Part shown: piece by piece, positions 50,896-59,014 of the stretch
Position numbering within the stretch: position 1 is the stretch's first letter
How the letters are laid out: each line of letters starts with the position of its first letter
NCBI RefSeq assembly: GCF_024347515.1
Contig: NZ_AP025493.1
Location: 1-64,000 of the forward strand
Source: Vibrio gigantis
GTDB taxonomy: Bacteria > Pseudomonadota > Gammaproteobacteria > Enterobacterales > Vibrionaceae
Length of the DNA stretch: 64,000 nucleotides
Direction of reading: 5' to 3'
Position numbers and translations under genes: made by a program
Notes under the pieces: generated by a model
The model's database searches: none
Told to the model about the DNA's origin: nothing
What the model saw: the letters and a program-made list of their open reading frames with translations, nothing else

Positions 50896-51117
50896 AAGAT
50901 TCCGAAAGGAAGAGAAAAACCGTACTGGTGAAGATACACCGGGCGGCACGTATTTAGGTCAATCGATCTAGTCAGGACAAACAATAATGGGTGAGTTCGC
51001 TTACTCCAAATAACGTGAAAGCTAACCAACATACTGTCGCAATACATGCTTCAAAAGACAGCAACGATCGGTTCTGAATGGCTAGCAAAATCCTATAACT
51101 ATAAGGTGGTGAGCAAA

Positions 51118-52857
51118 ATGGATGCACATCGTTCTACCTACACTGAATCAGCACTACGTGACGCAACTGTCGTCATGGCACCGGAAAGGCTAGGTGCTAT
51201 GCACCAAACGCGTATCAGCTTCGTAAGAACTTTGATTCGTAAAATGGCGCAACAGCAATGGAAAGTGACTAAGCATGAGTGGCAATTAGACCCTCAAGGT
51301 TTTGGTCATGTTATCTATAAGCTAGAGACGCCAAACCATGTTTATCATTTGGTTGTGTTCTGTGATGAGATTGCAGACGACGAACGAAATGACCGTGTAA
51401 TTGCTGAAAAGTGGGACGTAACGTTTGCTCTGGTTCTTGGTGATGTGGATGTCACTCTACTGGAGAGACTTCGTGCGAATGTACCGCTTCAAGAAGCAGG
51501 CCGTAACCCTAACAATGTGCTTGTTTTAGCGCGTGCCAACAAAAGCGTGCGTGTGTTTGAACATATCGTTAGTCACTTGGCTAAAGGTGTTCAACCAACG
51601 CCAAAAGAGCTGGCTGAAGTGGGTTACATCTTGCGAACGACAGCGGTATACGGTAATGGCAAATTTGGCATTGCTGACTTTAAAATCTTAGAGAAAAATG
51701 AAGATTTTAATCAATCGTTTAGTGCGCAAATGTGTGCCGTTTATATGCTACGTGAGTTCAGTCTAGATTGGGTTCACTACCTAGCTAAGCAACAAGGCGG
51801 TGAGCAAGCGATCACTTTGCACAGAGGATTACAACGTTACCTTGGTGTTGGTAATGCGACAGGTCTAGGCATGGCGCCATACCTGATTAACCACCCGAGT
51901 ATTGTTGATCAATGGATGACAACCCGTGAACATGCGTTAGCTGACGTGTTAGCTAATCACACGGATACCGCATTGATTGAACCGTTGCGCGTTTTAATGA
52001 ACAAAGCCGTTTGCCATCTAGAGCAAGTGGTCACCATTAATGAAACCCAGCAAGAGTTAAACGAAGCGGCGGTTGATGACCTTAAAAAGGCTGAGCAATC
52101 GCTAGAAGTGTCTGTCAGCCAATATGATACGTGGGCACAGCTAGTTGAACAATCTAAGCACATGAGTATGGAAGCCCAAGAAATCCTTATCTCATGCTTG
52201 ATGGAATTGTACCCAGAGTTAGTGGACACCCATCAAGAGCAAATGAATTGTAGCGAAACGCTGTCGCTTCCTAGCGGTAAAAAGATTCAAGATCTTCTTG
52301 TTGTATTAGAAGAAAAATACCGTTGGGCCATCACGACCGACTTTACAAAAGCAGAGAATAATTACTGGTTCTGGTACCGCTCTCAAGACAAAGAAGAGCC
52401 AAGGCTCGGTGTTCGAGGCGAAGAGCTAGGTGAAGAGCGTGAACTGCCGTTGGATATCGGCCGTCAAGCTTACCGTTTGTACCACGCTTTATTGCAGTTT
52501 GCGCCAGAGCTTTCATTGGCTGAGTTCCTTGTTAAGCAGCCACAACATCGTGCGATTGCACGTCGTGTATGGACGCTAGGCAACAAAGCAATGGGCGACA
52601 TTCAAATGAACGTGCTGCACCAAGATTCGCCGCCAATGCACTTGTTGCGTTGCAAGCTAGCAATGTTTGGCGCGACTAAATTTGATCCTCGCTCAGACCG
52701 ATGGGTACGAGTGACGTTTTTCCAAGGTGCGCCACTGCTTGATGAAATTCATCAGGACGAATGGGTGTTCCCTGTCTTACCAAGTGAAGCGGAGCTCGCT
52801 GACTCACAAAAAGCCACTACACATATCAACGCTCAACATGGAGGTAAATCGTTATGA
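51118..52857 (+). CDS. Uncharacterised 579-residue protein of the BCCT cluster
   Basis: I do not recognise a family. The open frame starts at 51046, but ATG 51118 follows AGGTGGTGAG at good spacing, giving 579 residues. There is no signal peptide and no membrane helix. The N-terminal third is rich in charged and aromatic residues (VYHLVVFCDEIADDERND). A probable coiled-coil stretch lies near the middle (LEQVVTINETQQELNEAAVD). The C-terminus has conserved-looking Trp and Arg (RSDRWVRVTFFQGAPL). The stop overlaps the start of the next gene (ATGA), so the two are translationally coupled and may form one enzyme or complex. Confidence 0.82.
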   Translation: MDAHRSTYTESALRDATVVMAPERLGAMHQTRISFVRTLIRKMAQQQWKVTKHEWQLDPQGFGHVIYKLETPNHVYHLVVFCDEIADDERNDRVIAEKWDVTFALVLGDVDVTLLERLRANVPLQEAGRNPNNVLVLARANKSVRVFEHIVSHLAKGVQPTPKELAEVGYILRTTAVYGNGKFGIADFKILEKNEDFNQSFSAQMCAVYMLREFSLDWVHYLAKQQGGEQAITLHRGLQRYLGVGNATGLGMAPYLINHPSIVDQWMTTREHALADVLANHTDTALIEPLRVLMNKAVCHLEQVVTINETQQELNEAAVDDLKKAEQSLEVSVSQYDTWAQLVEQSKHMSMEAQEILISCLMELYPELVDTHQEQMNCSETLSLPSGKKIQDLLVVLEEKYRWAITTDFTKAENNYWFWYRSQDKEEPRLGVRGEELGEERELPLDIGRQAYRLYHALLQFAPELSLAEFLVKQPQHRAIARRVWTLGNKAMGDIQMNVLHQDSPPMHLLRCKLAMFGATKFDPRSDRWVRVTFFQGAPLLDEIHQDEWVFPVLPSEAELADSQKATTHINAQHGGKSL

Positions 52858-53591
52858 TCGTTTCTCACAATGAACTGGTAGCGGCCGTCAATAAAGCCTT
52901 CCTGGGTATGCGTCGTACATGTGGTGAAGCCGATGTGATAGCGAACATGGTGGCAGATTTACAAATGGTGGGCTTGGATGGCGTTCGTCACTTTAACAAC
53001 GCAAGCAACTTCATTGGGCTAGAAGACGATTGCCCAGTGGATATTCAAGTGCTTAGCGACAACACGGTTGAAGTTGACCTGCACAAGGCGAGTTTGGCGT
53101 GCCACCTCCCAGTGGTGATGGATTACGCGATTGAAAAAATGGTCGGCAAGAAGACGCTGAAAATTGAGCTCAACAACTGTCATAACCGCTGGCTAGCGTA
53201 CAGCGAGCTTGTGAAACTTGCGGCGAAGGGCATCGCGTGTACTGCACGTTGGGACAATGGCTCTAACCCTAAGAGTACTTTGTATGTGCTTAACCGTGGT
53301 TGCGTTGCACCAGAACTGTTTTTATCAGATTTGCCTCTGGCATCGGACGATCATATCCACAATATGACCATCGAGCTTTCCGTCCAGGATTTCGATATCG
53401 AACGTTTGTCAGATGGCTACCAAACACACATTGAATCGGAAGCGCTTTCTAAAACACAAGAGAAAGCGTGGAACGATGGCATTGAAGTTAATGAAGCAGA
53501 GTGGGGCGCATTGAAAGAAACCGCGACGGCCATTCTTGTCGAAAGCAGCCAACGTTCGATTCAAGGTGCTGGTGAGCTAACGACTTCATAG
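52854..53591 (+). CDS. DUF3726-like protein coupled to the 579-residue protein
   Basis: A 245-residue protein whose start MIVSHNELVAAVNKAFLG and following GEADVIANMVADLQMVGLDG resemble the DUF3726 family; this assignment is from memory and moderately sure. There is no signal peptide. An ATGA overlap links it to the gene before. It is the last gene before a strong terminator. Function is unknown. Confidence 0.75.
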   Translation: MIVSHNELVAAVNKAFLGMRRTCGEADVIANMVADLQMVGLDGVRHFNNASNFIGLEDDCPVDIQVLSDNTVEVDLHKASLACHLPVVMDYAIEKMVGKKTLKIELNNCHNRWLAYSELVKLAAKGIACTARWDNGSNPKSTLYVLNRGCVAPELFLSDLPLASDDHIHNMTIELSVQDFDIERLSDGYQTHIESEALSKTQEKAWNDGIEVNEAEWGALKETATAILVESSQRSIQGAGELTTS

Positions 53592-53630
53592 CTTAGTGAA
53601 TCGATAGCACTCTCTACAACAGATAAAACC

Positions 53631-53669
53631 AAAGAGCTTAACGTATCCTCACCTCGTTAAGCTCTTTTT
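53631..53669 (+). terminator. Intrinsic terminator of the BCCT cluster
   Basis: AAAGAGCTTAACG and its perfect 13-base complement surround an 11-base loop and end in TTTTTA. It lies 40 bases after the DUF3726-like stop. Confidence 0.88.
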
Positions 53670-53906
53670 ATTTGTGTCCCATTTATATTTCCCCTCTCTA
53701 TAGGTCACACCTTAAACTCTCTGCTTTGACACAAGTTGTTACGCGTTGAAGGTTAATTAAGCAATTAGATGAAGCACCTTCACAATCATGTTAAACAAAC
53801 GGTTTCTTTTACAAGCCACTATGCGTATCTTGCTAACTAAAGGTGCCAACGGGCGCCGTTTTTATTCGTACCGATGACATTAGAATCAGATAAAAAGGAA
53901 TGAAGC
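53670..53906. other. Spacer before the prolyl aminopeptidase gene
   Basis: There is no gene here. It should hold the promoter for the aminopeptidase gene. A dyad GGTGCCAACGGGCGCC sits near 53841, about 50 bases before the start; its role is unknown. Confidence 0.3.
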
Positions 53907-55199
53907 GTGCAAGCTAACTTTATTGATGGACCCACCCTGTATCGTCAGCACTCTTTTGAGTTGCCACTCGATTACCAAGCAAAAGATGGACAACAGATCC
54001 AAGTCTTCGCACGTGAGCTGGTTGATCTCGCTAAAGATGCGCAAGAACTGCCATGGTTGATCTACTTTCAAGGTGGGCCGGGTTTCCCGTCACCACGAGT
54101 GAGCGGCCAATCAGGTTGGCTAAAGCGTGCATTGCAAAACTACCGTGTTCTGCTTCTAGACCAACGCGGTACAGGCAACAGTACGGTGATCAGCCATGAA
54201 ACCTTGGCTCATTTGTCTCCTGAACAGCAAGCTGAATACCTAACGCATTTCAGAGCCGATAACATCGTGCGTGACGCGGAAGCGATTCGTGAGCAGTTCG
54301 GTGTTAAACAATGGTCGACGATTGGCCAGAGCTTTGGTGGCTTTTGCACATTAAGCTACTTGTCGCTGTTCCCACAAAGCCTACAGCGCTGCTATGTCAC
54401 GGGTGGTATCCCTTCTATCGAGCGCGAAGCTGATGATGTGTATCGTGCGACCTATAAGCGTGTAGAAGACAAAAACAAAGCCTTCTTTGCTCAGTTCCCA
54501 CAAGCGCAAGCCAAGTGTCGTGAGATCTCTGATTACCTGCTTAATAACGATGTGAGACTGCCAAACGGTCAGGTGTTTACGGTTGAACAGTTCCAATTGA
54601 TTGGTATTAACCTGGGTGGCGGTGAAGCAAACCTTCCTATGTATTTCACACTAGAGAGTGCATTTGTTGAAGTGAACGGTAACAAGCAGCTGAGTTACAG
54701 CTTCCTAAATCAAATGCAGCAAGAGCAAGGATACCTAACGAATCCTATCTACGCGATTCTGCATGAATCGATTTATTGCCAAGGCACAGCGTCTAACTGG
54801 TCGGCACATCGAGTACGTGAGCAATACCCGCACTTCAACTACCAATCGGGCAGTGAGTTTTGGTTTACTGGTGAAATGGTTTATCCATGGATGTTCGACC
54901 AGCTAGAAACGCTGAAGCCACTGCGTGAAGCAGCGAACATGTTGGCTGAAAAATCGGACTGGGGCACTTTGTACAACGCAGAACAGCTGAGTAAGAATAC
55001 GGTTCCAATGGCGTGCGCAGTTTACGCGGATGACATGTACGTTGAGCTGGATTACAGCCGTGAAACACTGGCGAATATTCCAAACTCGAAAGCGTGGATC
55101 ACTAATGAATATGAACATAACGGCTTACGAGTAGACGGCGAAAGAATTGTCGATAAATTGATGACGATGGTTGAAGCGTTGGAAAACCTGCCAAAATAG
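53907..55199 (+). CDS. Prolyl aminopeptidase-like alpha/beta hydrolase (S33)
   Basis: A 430-residue serine peptidase of the larger prolyl aminopeptidase type, which releases N-terminal proline from peptides. YFQGGPGFPSPR is the oxyanion-loop motif; the nucleophile is Ser142 in GQSFGGF; the DMYVELDYS and EHNGLR blocks near the C-terminus carry Asp and His. The start is GTG at 53907. It is a separate unit from the cluster upstream, with a terminator on each side, but proline release would fit a proline-betaine or peptide diet. Confidence 0.87.
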   Translation: MQANFIDGPTLYRQHSFELPLDYQAKDGQQIQVFARELVDLAKDAQELPWLIYFQGGPGFPSPRVSGQSGWLKRALQNYRVLLLDQRGTGNSTVISHETLAHLSPEQQAEYLTHFRADNIVRDAEAIREQFGVKQWSTIGQSFGGFCTLSYLSLFPQSLQRCYVTGGIPSIEREADDVYRATYKRVEDKNKAFFAQFPQAQAKCREISDYLLNNDVRLPNGQVFTVEQFQLIGINLGGGEANLPMYFTLESAFVEVNGNKQLSYSFLNQMQQEQGYLTNPIYAILHESIYCQGTASNWSAHRVREQYPHFNYQSGSEFWFTGEMVYPWMFDQLETLKPLREAANMLAEKSDWGTLYNAEQLSKNTVPMACAVYADDMYVELDYSRETLANIPNSKAWITNEYEHNGLRVDGERIVDKLMTMVEALENLPK

Positions 55200-55226
55200 T
55201 CAAACTGTCTACGCCAGAAACAAGAA

Positions 55227-55254
55227 AACGCTGCTTCCGTGCAGCGTTTTTTTT
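55227..55254 (+). terminator. Intrinsic terminator after the aminopeptidase gene
   Basis: CGCTGC and GCAGCG form a stem around TTCCGT, followed by eight T. It lies 28 bases after the stop codon. Confidence 0.88.
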
Positions 55255-55307
55255 ATGTCATCGAACTATTCGATTTAAGGAACTAGGAGGGGTAGCCCTT
55301 GAAGCCA

Positions 55308-55490
55308 TTAAGGTTGGATGACGATATCTTGATTTTCAGTGGTTGATAAGCTGGCGCGGTTCTGTTCGATAAGTTGCGCTGCATAAGAGGGAGTCACAGC
55401 TTGAATTTCGCCTTTTGAACGAATCGTTAATGCTTCCCACGCATGATCACGGTATTTGCCTGTTTGTGTATATTCAATAAGTACTCTCAT
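55308..55490 (-). CDS. Small hypothetical protein (60 residues)
   Basis: 60 residues, soluble and of balanced composition (YTQTGKYRDHAWEALTIRSKGEI). AGAAGAG precedes the ATG. No family is recognised. The natural-looking composition and the ribosome site make it a plausible gene. Confidence 0.5.
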   Translation of the reverse strand: MRVLIEYTQTGKYRDHAWEALTIRSKGEIQAVTPSYAAQLIEQNRASLSTTENQDIVIQP

Positions 55491-55701
55491 GACTCTTCTA
55501 TCCGATGTGTGGTTAACGTGCTACTAACATTAGCGCCATTATTGTGGTTACACACCTGTTAAAAATGGAACATAAGATTAACCAAATGAGAACGCGAGCA
55601 ACTTGAAAAAAAGGCACTATTGCCCTTATCGTAACGGATTGCCTTATTTAAACTGACGGCACTTATCGTAACCAAGCGTACCTATTGTAAATAGCTCTCA
55701 T

Positions 55702-55731
55702 AAAAAACGCTGCACAATGGCAGCGTTAAAG
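55702..55731 (-). terminator. Intrinsic terminator of the 75-residue gene
   Basis: On the minus strand AACGCTGC and GCAGCGTT flank CATTGT, followed by TTTT. It lies 22 bases after the stop of the small gene at 55753. Confidence 0.85.
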
Positions 55732-55752
55732 TTGGAATAGGTTGAAGATTGC

Positions 55753-55980
55753 TTAGCTGTTTTCTAGACCAACAATCTTGCGTGCAGACATCACTGCACT
55801 ATCCAAATCGGTCAATCTACCAGCACTTGCTGGACCAAGAACTGATGAATACAAAGCCAACTGCTTCTCAAATGATAAATCTAATTGGTTATATAGATTT
55901 TGGCGGATTTGAGCGTGTTGCTGTGGCTTTGCGCTCGACAGGCCTTCCAACGTATCGTAGATGAGTGTAGTTGTATCCAT
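55753..55980 (-). CDS. Small hypothetical protein (75 residues)
   Basis: 75 residues, mostly helical and hydrophilic (LEGLSSAKPQQHAQIRQNLYNQLDLSFEKQLALY). AAGGACAG precedes the ATG and a good terminator follows, so it is a real single-gene unit. No family is recognised and there is no signal peptide. Confidence 0.68.
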   Translation of the reverse strand: MDTTTLIYDTLEGLSSAKPQQHAQIRQNLYNQLDLSFEKQLALYSSVLGPASAGRLTDLDSAVMSARKIVGLENS

Positions 55981-56144
55981 AACTGTCCTTAGTGCATCTT
56001 TAGAAAATTTTGCACATTATGCACTTGGTATCATCTTTGTTCTGCGAGATTGATCGCATTATGTGCAGCTCTGCTTAATTGTGTAATCAGTTAGTTATAA
56101 TTGTGTTGTACAGCAAGGCGTCGAATGACCAGAGTTGGGCAAAA

Positions 56145-56171
56145 GAAAAGGAGACGCATTGGCCTCCTTTG
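56145..56171 (-). terminator. Intrinsic terminator of the cbb3 oxidase operon
   Basis: On the minus strand AAAGGAG and CTCCTTT form a 7-bp stem with a 10-base loop, followed by TCTTTTG. It lies about 75 bases after the fused subunit stop. Confidence 0.65.
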
Positions 56172-56246
56172 GTTTGTTATACAGCGCTACAAGTTACGTT
56201 TTGTTGGCTGGTTGTTGAGCTAATCGGCTACGTAAAGCTAAAGCAC

Positions 56247-58403
56247 CTATCGAATGTTGATCGTGTTGTCCCTGCGATCGTACATGTCTGGCGTGGTATG
56301 CAAGCCACCCGCATAACCTGCAGCTTCTAGTGTTTCTCTTACCTCTCGAACATGCTCTGCCGTGACAGGTTCGTTTCGGTCTCCAAGGTTTGAACGCACA
56401 AACGTGATTAGCTCAGCCAGCCTTTGATCCGACAGTACATCTTCAAAACTTGCCATTGGCATGAAGTTTCGGTCTTTGTCGAGATAGGTGGGTTGTAGGC
56501 CACGTACCGTTACCGCGATGGTGTTGAATGGATCACTGTGCATGATGATGCCATTGTTCAGCAGGGTAGGAGCAATAGGGTCGCGACCTTTACCGTCGTC
56601 TCCATGACATGCTCCACACGTTTGGCGATACGTGGTGTAGATTTCACTGCCATAGGCGGCTTCGTCAAACCCTTTAGGCTGTAACGGAACTGCGTCACTG
56701 GCAATGGTGTTGTTGATGTCACCACTGAGTAGGTAATAAGACATCGACTCAATATCTTCACGCGTCATCAAACTTAAGCTGTTTTTCACTACGTCAGCCA
56801 TGCCTGCAAAAGCAGTCCCTTTGTCTGAGTGACCTGTATGTAAGAAGTCAGTGAGTGTTTTCTCATCCCAACCATCGACATAGAGCTCATTTGCAGTGAT
56901 GTCAGGAGCATTCCAACCATCGATTAAGTTACCTTGGAAAATACGCTCTGGTATCAAAGCTTGCGCGATGTTTCGTGGTGTATGGCACTCCGAGCAGTGG
57001 CCAAGCCCCGCAACCCAATACTTGCCTTGTTGCCACTTATCGACATCCTCAACTTTACCTTTAAGTTCCTCTGGTACTTGATAATCGATCGGATCGGTGT
57101 CCATAAATACGATGTTCCAGCCAAGTAAACCTAAGCGAATATTGGAAGGAAATATCATGCTGTTGTCGTCATTGCGTCGTGGCACAGCAGCGATTGACTG
57201 CATGTATTCCCATAAATCAACCATGTCTTGGTCGGTGAGGTATTGATAAGAGGTATAAGGCATTGCAGGGTATAGGTACCCGTTCTTACCTTTACCTTCA
57301 ACTAACGCGGCTCGGAAGTCGTCGAAGTCGTAGGTTCCTATTCCTTCAGTCTTGTGTGGGGTAATGTTGGTTGAATACACGGTACCGAACGGGGTAACAA
57401 ACGGTAGCCCGCCAGCAAAAGGTTCGCCACCTTCTGAGCTATGACAAGCCACACAGTCACCGGCATACGCTAGGTATTCTCCACGCTCAACAGACGATGT
57501 TTTTAAACTCGCGAGCCTTTGCTTCTCCACTTCACCAGCGTGTCGGATGTATGCCCCAAGCGCAAGTATTTCGTTCTCCGTAAGTTGCTCATCAAACGCA
57601 GGCATTAGGTTGTTCAAGCCGTAATTGATAGTGTGTTGAATCTCTTCAATACTACCGCCGTGAAGCCAGATATCATCAGAAAGATCTGGGACTCCAATTA
57701 CAGGGTTAGCGACAGCACCATCGGCATGGCAAGACGAACAGTATTTGACAAACAAAGTTTTACCGAGCTCGACTTTAACCTCGGGCACATTGGTATGACG
57801 TTGGTTGAGAGACGCTAGATAGTAGGAAACTTTCGCCACCTCATCTGGACGCATGATTTCACTCCAACCCGGCATAGCACCGTTCCGACCTTTGGCGATC
57901 GAATGAATAACAGCTTCATCGCTTCCGCCATAGAGCCACTCTTGGTCTATCAGGTTAGGAAAGTGCTTTTGTCCCTGAGCGTTATCTCGGTGACAGGCCG
58001 CACAGTGAGTTTGGAACAGGATTCTACCGCTGTTCACGATCTCTGGAACTGAAGCTAAACCGTCCAAAGTGGTTTCACTGGTTTGAGAGAATTGTTCATT
58101 AAGGCTGGTGGTCGGCGAACTCAGTTTATCGTCGCTTTGCTCCCAATCGACTAATCCTCTCCATTCTCCAAGCCCGGGGTAAAGCACTAAATAGCCAGCA
58201 GATAGCAGAAATGCTACTGCATAACTGATAAAAAGTATTTTAGGTGGAGGCGCATCTTTCTCTTCAATACCATCAAAGGTGCCAATGGTGTGATCGTGAT
58301 CGGCCTTGTGATTGGTACGCCAGTACTTAACGACAACAGACACCATCAGAACAAAGAATATTAAGGTTAATAGTACCGCCCATAGATTCCAAAATGTGCT
58401 CAT
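56247..58403 (-). CDS. Fused CcoP / three-haem dehydrogenase-type cytochrome c
   Basis: 718 residues with five haem c motifs. Residues 1-300 look like CcoP: helices at about 5-27 and 55-75, the motif TIGTFDGIEEKDAPPP, and CAACH at 134 and CSSCH at 222. Residues about 305-718 resemble the three-haem cytochrome subunits of membrane alcohol and gluconate dehydrogenases: CVACH at 317, CSECH at 470, CGACH at 596. A normal CcoP is about 300 residues. The chain may take electrons directly from a periplasmic dehydrogenase. The gene overlaps ccoO by 4 bases. A gene symbol is left out because of the fusion. Confidence 0.92.
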   Translation of the reverse strand: MSTFWNLWAVLLTLIFFVLMVSVVVKYWRTNHKADHDHTIGTFDGIEEKDAPPPKILFISYAVAFLLSAGYLVLYPGLGEWRGLVDWEQSDDKLSSPTTSLNEQFSQTSETTLDGLASVPEIVNSGRILFQTHCAACHRDNAQGQKHFPNLIDQEWLYGGSDEAVIHSIAKGRNGAMPGWSEIMRPDEVAKVSYYLASLNQRHTNVPEVKVELGKTLFVKYCSSCHADGAVANPVIGVPDLSDDIWLHGGSIEEIQHTINYGLNNLMPAFDEQLTENEILALGAYIRHAGEVEKQRLASLKTSSVERGEYLAYAGDCVACHSSEGGEPFAGGLPFVTPFGTVYSTNITPHKTEGIGTYDFDDFRAALVEGKGKNGYLYPAMPYTSYQYLTDQDMVDLWEYMQSIAAVPRRNDDNSMIFPSNIRLGLLGWNIVFMDTDPIDYQVPEELKGKVEDVDKWQQGKYWVAGLGHCSECHTPRNIAQALIPERIFQGNLIDGWNAPDITANELYVDGWDEKTLTDFLHTGHSDKGTAFAGMADVVKNSLSLMTREDIESMSYYLLSGDINNTIASDAVPLQPKGFDEAAYGSEIYTTYRQTCGACHGDDGKGRDPIAPTLLNNGIIMHSDPFNTIAVTVRGLQPTYLDKDRNFMPMASFEDVLSDQRLAELITFVRSNLGDRNEPVTAEHVREVRETLEAAGYAGGLHTTPDMYDRRDNTINIR

Positions 58404-59014
58404 TGTGATACCTCCTGTGACGTATCTTTACCAAGGCTTTGTAAATAGCGAATCAGAGCTTCACCTTTGGTTTTGCCTCTTACTTGCAGTCTAGCGTCGC
58501 CAATTTCTTGATCGCTATAAGGCACGCCTAAGGTACGTAAAACTTCCATTTTGGCGCTGATGTTATCGCCTGTAAGAGTTTGCTCAAACAGCCACGGATA
58601 AGAGGGCATGATAGAGGTAGGTACGACTTTTCGAGGATCAATTAGGTGGATAACATGCCACTGGTCAGAATACTTTCTACCTAAGTTAGTGAGGTCTGGC
58701 CCTGTACGTTTGGAACCCCACAAGTTAGGAAACTCGTAGATATCGTCCGCTTCCTTATTCGGGCGTCCATTACGTTTAACTTCTGGTTCTAAAGGGCGAA
58801 CCATTTGCGTGTGACACACATGGCAGCCTTCGCTGATGTAGATGTCTCGCCCTGCCAACTCAATAGGAGTGAGTGGCATCGCTAAACTGTTTTTGGCAAT
58901 ATCACCTCCACGGACAATGCTTGGCACTACCCATACCAACAAAGAGAAGGAGGCGACGACAACGGTGGTCAAAATTAAAATGACGATTGAATGCGTAAAG
59001 TCTTTACTCATCAT
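58400..59014 (-). CDS. ccoO: cbb3-type oxidase mono-haem subunit (CcoO)
   Basis: 204 residues. An N-terminal helix (about 8-32) anchors a periplasmic cytochrome c domain with CHVCH at 64-68 and the CcoO blocks TQMVRPLEPEVKRNG and GSKRTGPDLTNLGRKYSDQWH. The axial Met is in IMPSYPW. Abuts ccoN (no gap). It passes electrons to the catalytic subunit. Confidence 0.93.
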   Translation of the reverse strand: MMSKDFTHSIVILILTTVVVASFSLLVWVVPSIVRGGDIAKNSLAMPLTPIELAGRDIYISEGCHVCHTQMVRPLEPEVKRNGRPNKEADDIYEFPNLWGSKRTGPDLTNLGRKYSDQWHVIHLIDPRKVVPTSIMPSYPWLFEQTLTGDNISAKMEVLRTLGVPYSDQEIGDARLQVRGKTKGEALIRYLQSLGKDTSQEVSQ

